Positions 1-4,838 of a stretch of DNA of 5,786 nucleotides are shown in pieces; position 1 is the first letter of the stretch; every line of letters starts with the position of its first letter. This stretch comes from Spirochaetia bacterium (GTDB lineage: Bacteria > Spirochaetota > Spirochaetia > Sphaerochaetales > Sphaerochaetaceae). The stretch lies in assembly GCA_009929055.1 (NCBI GenBank), contig SABI01000164.1, forward strand, positions 1 to 5,786, written 5' to 3'. The notes beneath the pieces are model-generated. The model searched no databases, had not been told where the DNA came from, and worked only from the letters and a program-made list of their open reading frames with translations. The translations under genes and the position numbers were made by a program.

Positions 1-42
1 TTCATGATAAACGAACATACCAAGAGAGCTATTAACTTTATG

Positions 43-73
43 TTACCATATACTCATTATGACTATGTATATT
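43..73 (+). promoter_or_regulatory. Candidate distal promoter (weak)
   Basis: TATATT at 68-73 matches five of six bases of a sigma-70 -10 box. The best -35 partner is TTACCA at 43-48 (four of six), with a long 19-bp spacer. Initiation would fall near base 80, so that the transcript would begin with the 83-104 arm that can pair with the first gene's start region. The imperfect palindrome at 50-66 lies between the two boxes and could be an operator. Evidence is pattern only, in A+T-rich DNA where such matches are common. Confidence 0.2.
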
Positions 74-114
74 TTTTAGTGCTGTTTTTTTGATATTCTC
101 TCCTCTTTTGTCAG

Positions 115-143
115 TTGTGACGCGCCATAAGTAGCCGTAACAT
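115..143 (+). promoter_or_regulatory. Candidate proximal promoter (weak)
   Basis: TTGTGA at 115-120 and TAACAT at 138-143 each match four of six consensus bases and are separated by exactly 17 bp, which predicts initiation near base 150 and a leader of about 54 nt. The -10 box lies inside the palindrome at 136-150. If this is the real promoter, the 83-104 arm is not transcribed and the long-range leader structure cannot form, so choosing between this and the distal candidate is decisive. Confidence 0.25.
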
Positions 144-150
144 TATTACG
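136..150 (+). repeat. Short palindrome CGTAA-N5-TTACG
   Basis: Perfect 5-bp arms (136-140 and 146-150) with a 5-nt centre. It could be a protein-binding operator overlapping the proximal -10 candidate, or a small RNA hairpin in the leader. Short arms make chance occurrence quite possible. Confidence 0.3.
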
Positions 151-161
151 TATTAAAAAAG

Positions 162-180
162 AACATGAAATATTCATGTT
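162..180 (+). repeat. Palindrome AACATGAA-N3-TTCATGTT upstream of the first gene
   Basis: Perfect 8-bp inverted repeat with a 3-nt centre, ending 11 nt before the AAAGGAG site. It may be an operator or, as RNA, a hairpin next to the ribosome site. It contains two ATGs: 165, in frame with the first gene, and 176, out of frame. Neither has a ribosome site of its own. No sequence here identifies a specific binding protein. Confidence 0.45.
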
Positions 181-191
181 TCAAAAAATTC

Positions 192-200
192 AAAGGAGAG
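192..200 (+). promoter_or_regulatory. Ribosome binding site that fixes the start of the binding-protein gene
   Basis: AAAGGAGAG with AGGAG at 194-198 leaves 5 nt to the ATG at 204. The in-frame ATG at 165 has only an A-rich run upstream and would place 13 residues (MKYSC...GEN) in front of an already complete signal peptide, so 204 is the better start. Confidence 0.85.
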
Positions 201-203
201 AAT

Positions 204-1550
204 ATGAAAAAAGCAAAATTCAGTGCCATGATGATCGTTATCATGATGATTGCTTCCCTTTCAGTCTTTGCTAGTGGAGCAAAAGAGGGAACTGGTCAAG
301 TTGATAATAAAAAAGGGGCAGACGAAGTAATGACATTACAGATGTTCTACCCAGTACAAGTAGGTGGGCCACTTACTACTCTTGTTGAAAAGATTGCAGA
401 TGATTTTCACAAAGCAAATCCTAACATCATTGTAAAACCAATTTATACGGGTAACTATGACGACACTGTTGTTAAGATTCAAACTGCAATTCAGGGAAAA
501 ACTCCACCTGATTTTTTCTTAAGCCTTGCAACCCAACGGTTCAGTTTGGCTTCTTCAGATTCAGTAATCCCCCTCGATGATCTAATTGCTAAAGATGGTG
601 GTGATGAATACATCAATGATTTCCTTCCTGGGTTCATGGAAGACTCTTTTGTTGATGGAAAGATCTGGAGTATCCCCTTCCAAAGAAGTACTCAAATTAT
701 TTATTACAATAAAGATGCATTCAAGGAAGTTGGATTAGACCCAGCATCACCTCCCAAAACTTGGGCAGAATTACTCGATTTTTCTAAAAAACTCACTAAA
801 AAAGATGCCAATGGAAACGTAGTGAGATGGGGTGTAGGTATTGCTCAACAATCAGGCTCCGCTCAATGGCAATTCACTGGGTTCTGTTTGGAAAACAGTG
901 TAAATGGGGAAAACCTCATGAGTGATGATGGAAAGCAAGTATTCTTCAACACACCTGAAAACATTGAAGCACTCCAATTCCAAATAGATTTACAACAAAA
1001 ATATGAAGTAATGCCCAAAGGCGTTGTTCAATGGACAGAACTTCCTGGAGCTTTCTTAGAAGGGAAATATGGTATCATCTACCATACGACTGGAAACCTC
1101 ACAAATATCTCTAAAAATGCTTCATTTGAATTTGGTACAGGATTCATGCCTGGTAACAAACGTTACGGGGCTCCTACTGGCGGTGGCAACTTCTACATCA
1201 CTAGCGGAATTTCTCCTGAAAGGCAAGAAGCCGCATGGAAATTCATCCGCTTTGCAACAACTCCAGAAAGATTGGCCCAATGGAATGTTGATACAGGATA
1301 TGTTGCTCCAAGAGCAAGTAGCTTTGAGACAGCAATTATGAAGAACTACTATGAGAATCTTCCTCAGGCTCAAGTTGCTAAAGATCAGCTGAAATATGCA
1401 AAACCAGAATTAACTACATATGACTCTGCTCGGATCTGGAGAATATTCAATGATAACTATCAAGCAGCAATCATAGGTGATTTGACTCCAAAAGCAGCTT
1501 TGGACAAAGCTCAAAATGAAGCAACTAAAGTATTAGAAAGATTCCAATAA
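204..1550 (+). CDS. UgpB-like extracytoplasmic solute-binding protein of a CUT1-type ABC importer
   Basis: 448 residues from the ATG at 204. It binds the transported solute in the periplasm and delivers it to the permease pair encoded downstream. Residues 1-23 form a classic signal peptide (MKKAKF, then a Met/Ile-rich core, then VFA), with likely cleavage before SGAKEG. There is no cysteine at the junction, so it is probably soluble in the periplasm rather than a lipoprotein. The mature part has the length and landmarks of family 1 binding proteins: an early GGPL, a PIYTGNYDDT segment like the YxGxYxxT of UgpB, IPFQRSTQIIYYNKDAF, then DPASPPKTWAELL, and later FLEGKYGI and PTGGGNFYI. These resemble UgpB of the glycerol-3-phosphate/glycerophosphodiester system, but the ligand cannot be read from sequence: sugars, polyols and phosphodiesters are all possible. 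It is the first gene of the operon, has the strongest ribosome site and is followed by a hairpin, fitting the usual excess of binding protein over permease. Confidence 0.93.
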   Translation: MKKAKFSAMMIVIMMIASLSVFASGAKEGTGQVDNKKGADEVMTLQMFYPVQVGGPLTTLVEKIADDFHKANPNIIVKPIYTGNYDDTVVKIQTAIQGKTPPDFFLSLATQRFSLASSDSVIPLDDLIAKDGGDEYINDFLPGFMEDSFVDGKIWSIPFQRSTQIIYYNKDAFKEVGLDPASPPKTWAELLDFSKKLTKKDANGNVVRWGVGIAQQSGSAQWQFTGFCLENSVNGENLMSDDGKQVFFNTPENIEALQFQIDLQQKYEVMPKGVVQWTELPGAFLEGKYGIIYHTTGNLTNISKNASFEFGTGFMPGNKRYGAPTGGGNFYITSGISPERQEAAWKFIRFATTPERLAQWNVDTGYVAPRASSFETAIMKNYYENLPQAQVAKDQLKYAKPELTTYDSARIWRIFNDNYQAAIIGDLTPKAALDKAQNEATKVLERFQ

Positions 1551-1563
1551 TAACAATCCGTTC

Positions 1564-1595
1564 AATACAACCACTCAGTTTTGAGTGGTTGTATT
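1564..1595 (+). terminator. Intercistronic hairpin (leaky terminator or mRNA stabiliser)
   Basis: Perfect 14-bp stem (1564-1577 with 1582-1595; arm AATACAACCACTCA) and a GTTT loop, starting 13 nt after the binding-protein stop and ending 6 nt before the next ribosome site. There is no T-run after the stem (ATCTCG follows), so it is not a canonical strong intrinsic terminator. In binding-protein operons such hairpins protect the 3' end of the upstream message or stop a fraction of transcripts, raising binding protein relative to permeases. Confidence 0.75.
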
Positions 1596-1601
1596 ATCTC
1601 G

Positions 1602-1610
1602 AAAAGGAAA
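1602..1610 (+). promoter_or_regulatory. Ribosome binding site that supports a GTG start for the first permease
   Basis: AAAAGGAAA with AGGA at 1605-1608 lies 8 nt before GTG at 1617. An ATG at 1612 is closer but out of frame and reads ATG-AAG-TGA, stopping after two codons. A TTG at 1581 would be in frame but lies inside the hairpin and lacks a ribosome site. Confidence 0.75.
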
Positions 1611-1616
1611 TATGAA

Positions 1617-2534
1617 GTGAATTTACTACACTCACAGCAATATCAAAAAAAACTAAAAAGGAAAAGATTAGCAAATGATGGCAAAGCTTTATTGCTTCTC
1701 CTTCCTTCCCTAATCTTTCTTACCACCTTTACATTGGTTCCCATACTGAAGAGTTTCTATATTAGTTTGATGGATCTACAACTTGGAATGAAAAAACCCA
1801 TTTTTATTGGATTTGGGAATTATGTTGAACTATTTACCAGTTCTCTCTTTTGGAAAGTAATGGGGAATACTCTTTTGTTTGCAATTATGACAGTAATTCC
1901 AAGTATGGTGCTAGGCCTTGGATTAGCCCTAATGCTGAATATGAAGCATAAGCTCACAGGCTTGTTTAGAGTCTCTTTCTTCTCTCCTGTTGTGATGCCG
2001 CTCATAGCTGTGGCAAGTATCTGGATGTTTATCTATATGCCAGATGCAGGGCTCCTTGATCAGTTACGTGCATCTTTTGGACTTCCTGGTCAAATTTATC
2101 TCCAACGATCTTCGACAGTACTACCAGCTCTTGCTGTAGTCTATAACTGGAAAGAAGCTGGTTTTCTCATGATATTCTTTTTATCAGGTCTGCAAAGTAT
2201 TTCAACAGAGATGTATGAAGCCGCAAAGATTGATGGAGCTAGTAAATTCACCATTTTCAGGAAGATGACTATACCATTGTTAATGCCAACGACCTTATTT
2301 GTCTCAACAATAGCTTTAACAGATTCATTCAAATTAGTTGACCACATCGCGATGATGACTGAAGGTATGCCAAATAATTCAAGTACTACATTACTCTATT
2401 ATATCTATCAAAATGGATTCAATTTCTTTAACCAAGGACTCGCCTCGGCTCTTACTGTTATCCTTCTTATCATAATGCTCATTGCATCATCACTACAATT
2501 TTTTACCGCCGACAGTAGAATCCACTACAATTAG
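1617..2534 (+). CDS. UgpA/MalF-type permease of a CUT1 ABC importer
   Basis: 305 residues from GTG at 1617. Inner-membrane subunit that forms half of the translocation channel. After a basic N-terminus (QKKLKRKR) there are about six hydrophobic segments, near residues 24-46, 85-108, 118-141, 168-190, 217-238 and 276-296. The EAA loop that docks on the ATPase is clear at 201-207 (EAAKIDG), followed by the usual FRKMTIPLLMP. The family signatures YNWKEAGFLMIFFLSGLQSI before the EAA loop and TEGMPNNSSTTLLYYIYQNGF after TM5 are both present. Length is normal for the family. It should pair with the next gene product. The start is inferred from the ribosome site; no in-frame ATG exists near the N-terminus. 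The substrate is not determined by this subunit's sequence. Confidence 0.93.
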   Translation: MNLLHSQQYQKKLKRKRLANDGKALLLLLPSLIFLTTFTLVPILKSFYISLMDLQLGMKKPIFIGFGNYVELFTSSLFWKVMGNTLLFAIMTVIPSMVLGLGLALMLNMKHKLTGLFRVSFFSPVVMPLIAVASIWMFIYMPDAGLLDQLRASFGLPGQIYLQRSSTVLPALAVVYNWKEAGFLMIFFLSGLQSISTEMYEAAKIDGASKFTIFRKMTIPLLMPTTLFVSTIALTDSFKLVDHIAMMTEGMPNNSSTTLLYYIYQNGFNFFNQGLASALTVILLIIMLIASSLQFFTADSRIHYN

Positions 2535-2546
2535 GAGTTTTGTACT

Positions 2547-3356
2547 ATGAATATTAAGCGCCTTCCATTTATCCTATTTTCATCTTTGTTTTCCTTTGTT
2601 TGGCTTATCCCCCTTATTTGGTTAGTGGTAACAACATTCACTGAACCAACTTATTATATGTCAATCATCCCTAAAACTCCTTTCACCCTAGATAATGTAA
2701 TATACATATTATCTGCAGCTCCTTTTGGGCAGTATTATTTGAACACTATTACTATCACCCTTGGGATTTTTATCGTTCAGTTTTTTACAGTTACCCTAGC
2801 AGCTTTCGCTCTTTCTGTAATGAACTTCAGATTTGAAAAATTAGTCTTTTTCTTAATATTTGTACAAATAATTATTCCTAACGATGTTCTCATCATGCCC
2901 AACTACTCTACCATTTCAGCTCTTGGCTTTATCGACACTAAGCTAGCTATCATGCTACCGTTCTTCTGTAGTGCTTTTGGTATATTCTTACTCAGGCAAA
3001 GCTTTAAAGCAATTCCTATTGCTTTGGCAGATGCGGCAAAAATTGATGGGTGCAATTTGATGCAAACTATCTGGAAAGTTTTTGTTCCAAATGCAAAACC
3101 TGCATATGTTTCTTTTGGTCTCGTCTCCATTAGTTATCACTGGAACAACTATCTTTGGCCAATGATTGTAACAAACTCTGTAGAAAACAGACCCCTTACT
3201 GTAGGTCTAGCTATTTTTGCAAAATCGAAAGAAGCAGTTATGCAGTGGGCTAATGTTTGCGCAGCAACATTTATTATTATTCTTCCCTTACTGTTAGCAT
3301 TTCTTTTCTTCCAAAAACAGTTTATCAATAGTTTCGTGAGTTCTGGCATAAAATAG
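2547..3356 (+). CDS. UgpE/MalG-type permease of a CUT1 ABC importer
   Basis: 269 residues, the partner of the preceding permease in the inner membrane. Its AGGAG site at 2533-2537 overlaps the stop codon of the upstream gene, with 9 nt to ATG. The first membrane segment follows at once (residues 7-30), and further segments surround the conserved PNDVLIMPNYSTISALGF and FFCSAFGIFLLRQSFKAIP stretches. The ATPase-docking loop is DAAKIDG at 162-168, a conservative E-to-D variant of EAA. Near the end, YHWNNYLWPMIVTN and RPLTVGLAIF, then QKQFINSFVSSGIK at the C-terminus, are typical of UgpE-like permeases. Length is normal. No ATP-binding subunit follows, so a shared MsiK/UgpC-type ATPase encoded elsewhere is expected. 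Confidence 0.93.
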   Translation: MNIKRLPFILFSSLFSFVWLIPLIWLVVTTFTEPTYYMSIIPKTPFTLDNVIYILSAAPFGQYYLNTITITLGIFIVQFFTVTLAAFALSVMNFRFEKLVFFLIFVQIIIPNDVLIMPNYSTISALGFIDTKLAIMLPFFCSAFGIFLLRQSFKAIPIALADAAKIDGCNLMQTIWKVFVPNAKPAYVSFGLVSISYHWNNYLWPMIVTNSVENRPLTVGLAIFAKSKEAVMQWANVCAATFIIILPLLLAFLFFQKQFINSFVSSGIK

Positions 3357-3364
3357 AGGTACCT

Positions 3365-4069
3365 ATGAAATTACAATTTTTAGGGTGTGGCAGTGGCTAC
3401 ACTCCACTTTTGAATAATACAAATGCTTTCTTTGTAAAAGATAATACATTCTTTTTACTTGATTGTGGTTTTACTACATTTAACCAATTAGTAAAAATTG
3501 ATGAATTCCTCAACGCTAAGAATTTTGTTATCCTTCTCACCCATCTTCACGCGGATCACTGTGGCTCTTTAAGTATGACTATCAGCTATTCCTATAATAT
3601 CTTACACAGAATTCCAACTCTCATCTTTCCCTTACATACGGTAAATGAACTACTTACCCTCATGGGAATCCCTGAGGATCAGTATATTTTAAAGCAACAA
3701 TTGGAGAACATAGAAGGCATTTCAGGATTCCCTATCGTTGTGCAACACACACCACTTATGAATTGTTTTGGATATTTCCTCAAAGATAAGGGAAAAAGCA
3801 TCTTCTATAGCGGTGACTCATCCTCAATTCCAGAAGAGATTATTGCCTCCCTCCAAGCTAATAGCATTGATGAAATTTATCAGGATATCACATATGAGAA
3901 AGGAGTGCATCCTTCTCACGGGACTCTCGATTATCTAGATTCAGTAATTAGTCCTGAATGTAAACATAAAGTCTACTGTATGCACTTTGCTTATGACTTT
4001 AGGGAAGAAGTAATACGACGTGGCTATCAAGTTGTTTCTTGCTATACAGCAATTGCAGAAATGAGCTAA
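3365..4069 (+). CDS. Metallo-beta-lactamase-fold hydrolase, RNase Z-like branch, function unknown
   Basis: 234 residues, no signal peptide or membrane segment, so cytoplasmic. AGAGG at 3355-3359 overlaps the upstream stop and sits 5 nt before ATG. The N-terminus MKLQFLGCGSGYT and FFLLDCGF match the first strands of the fold. Metal ligands are visible: H60, H62, D64 and H65 in THLHADHCGS, H128 in VVQHTPLMNCFGY, D151 in YSGDSS and H207 in YCMHF. H185 in PSHGTL occupies the place of the RNase Z HST histidine. The HEAT motif position reads QDIT, so the His and Glu used by tRNase Z are absent. The protein is also shorter than the roughly 300 residues of bacterial RNase Z and no substrate-clamping arm is apparent, so true tRNA processing is unlikely. 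A small-molecule ester or phosphodiester hydrolase acting on the imported solute is an inference from position only. Related uncharacterised MBL proteins with a similar post-HxHxDH segment occur in Firmicutes, as far as I recall. Confidence 0.85.
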   Translation: MKLQFLGCGSGYTPLLNNTNAFFVKDNTFFLLDCGFTTFNQLVKIDEFLNAKNFVILLTHLHADHCGSLSMTISYSYNILHRIPTLIFPLHTVNELLTLMGIPEDQYILKQQLENIEGISGFPIVVQHTPLMNCFGYFLKDKGKSIFYSGDSSSIPEEIIASLQANSIDEIYQDITYEKGVHPSHGTLDYLDSVISPECKHKVYCMHFAYDFREEVIRRGYQVVSCYTAIAEMS

Positions 4070-4079
4070 TATACTAACC

Positions 4080-4838
4080 ATGCTTAAAGTCGTAATTGCA
4101 GATGATGAATATTATATTCTCAAGGAATTGGAGAATATCATTGACTGGAACAAGATTGGCTGCGAAATAGTTGGAAAGGCTAAAAACGGGAGAGAGGCGA
4201 AAGAATTAGTACGCACGCTCCAGGCAAACATCCTTATTACTGATATAAAAATGCCATTTGTTGATGGACTCTCTTTGATCCAAGACCTTTGTGAACATGA
4301 CAAAAAGATAGAATTTATTATAATTTCTGGTTATAGTGATTTTTCTTATGCTTTACAAGGAATAAAATTTGGAGTCTCTGACTATCTACTTAAACCAATC
4401 GAAAGCACAGAATTAATGAATGCTGTAAAGAAAATAGTGAATAAAAAAGAAGGATTTTCACTCCATAATGAAGAAAATCCTATTATGGAACAAGCGGCTC
4501 AGACTAATAGATATATTAAAAAAGCCCTAGAATATGTCGAAAAGAACTATGCCTCCGCTCTAAATCTACAAGAAGTAGCAGATTCTCTTTCAATCAGTAG
4601 CAGCTATCTGAGCAAGCTCTTCGTTGACAAATTAGAGATGAGATTTACTCAATTTGTAAATCTGTACAGAATTAAAATCAGTCAACATTATCTGAAGTCA
4701 ACAGACAAAACCATTGAAGAGATAGCCTCCATAGTTGGATACAACGATTATAAATACTTTTCTCAAGTATTCAAAACTGTGAGTGGGATGACTCCGATGC
4801 AATATAAGAGTGAAACAAGTTATTATGTTAATTCATGA
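4080..4838 (+). CDS. YesN-like response regulator, receiver plus AraC-type DNA-binding domain
   Basis: 252 residues. It is a DNA-binding partner of the kinase encoded next and a probable regulator of this operon. The receiver domain spans about 1-122: acidic pair D8-D9 (ADDE), phospho-acceptor D55 in TDIKMP, S83 in IISGYSD and K105 in LLKPIE are all in place, so it should be phosphorylatable. After a short linker come two AraC-type helix-turn-helix units, about 161-182 (NLQEVADSLSISSSYLSKLF) and 211-243 (TIEEIASIVGYNDYKYFSQV, then SGMTPMQYK). It lacks the middle region found in long YesN proteins of around 500 residues and belongs to the short two-domain type. There is no recognisable Shine-Dalgarno sequence before the ATG. 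With the MBL stop only 10 nt upstream, translation is probably coupled. Binding sites might be the repeats in 1-203, but none can be assigned. Confidence 0.92.
   Translation: MLKVVIADDEYYILKELENIIDWNKIGCEIVGKAKNGREAKELVRTLQANILITDIKMPFVDGLSLIQDLCEHDKKIEFIIISGYSDFSYALQGIKFGVSDYLLKPIESTELMNAVKKIVNKKEGFSLHNEENPIMEQAAQTNRYIKKALEYVEKNYASALNLQEVADSLSISSSYLSKLFVDKLEMRFTQFVNLYRIKISQHYLKSTDKTIEEIASIVGYNDYKYFSQVFKTVSGMTPMQYKSETSYYVNS

Larger units (their letters stand above)
1..203 (+). other. Non-coding promoter/leader region upstream of the operon
   Basis: No convincing gene is seen on either strand. One plus-strand frame is open from base 1 to a TGA at 91-93, but it has no ribosome site and codes for a short Tyr/Phe-rich peptide. 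The stretch is A+T-rich and dense in inverted repeats: an imperfect palindrome at 50-66 (ATA-c-TCAT-t-ATGA-c-TAT), a long-range arm at 83-104 that matches 194-215, and local repeats at 110-121, 136-150 and 162-180. It most likely holds the operon promoter and untranslated leader. What lies further upstream is outside the window. Confidence 0.7.
83..215 (+). repeat. Long-range inverted repeat covering the first gene's ribosome site and start codon
   Basis: Arms are 83-104 and 194-215. As RNA they pair at 21 of 22 positions, including one G-U at 85/213. The only mismatch is 92 against 206, the G of the ATG. The inner 12 bp (93-104 with 194-205) are perfect and contain the whole AGGAG site. The 89-nt loop holds three shorter inverted repeats. 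If transcribed, the stem would bury the Shine-Dalgarno sequence and start codon. Part of the outer arm is a T6/A6 run and so less informative. An alternative reading is that the left arm is the relic of a divergent gene start, because on the minus strand it reads AGGAGAGAATATC then A7. Confidence 0.5.

Noticed and set aside
1..18. Minus-strand ATG at 18-16 reading leftward out of the window as a divergent gene
   Set aside because: Only six codons are visible (MFVYHE) and there is no AGGAG-like sequence just upstream on that strand.
1..93. Open plus-strand frame ending at TGA 91-93, possible end of an upstream gene or a small peptide from ATG 4
   Set aside because: No ribosome site is visible, composition is A+T-driven with a Tyr/Phe-rich tail, and only 30 codons are seen, so nothing separates it from chance.
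37..104. Minus-strand gene start behind the AGGAGAG complement at 98-104
   Set aside because: The codon in the start position is ATC, and the frame ends at a TAA after about 18 codons. At most it is a relic; the signal is treated as the arm of the inverted repeat.
165..203. Earlier in-frame ATG at 165 for the binding-protein gene
   Set aside because: It has no ribosome site and lies in a palindrome; AAAGGAG points to 204, which begins a normal signal peptide.
176..273. Out-of-frame leader ORF from ATG 176 overlapping the first gene
   Set aside because: It has no ribosome site, and its sequence is a frame-shifted read of the signal peptide region.
1612..1620. Two-codon ORF ATG-AAG-TGA overlapping the permease GTG, possible start-stop attenuator
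   Set aside because: Spacing from the ribosome site (3-4 nt) is too short to favour it, and such minimal frames are common by chance.
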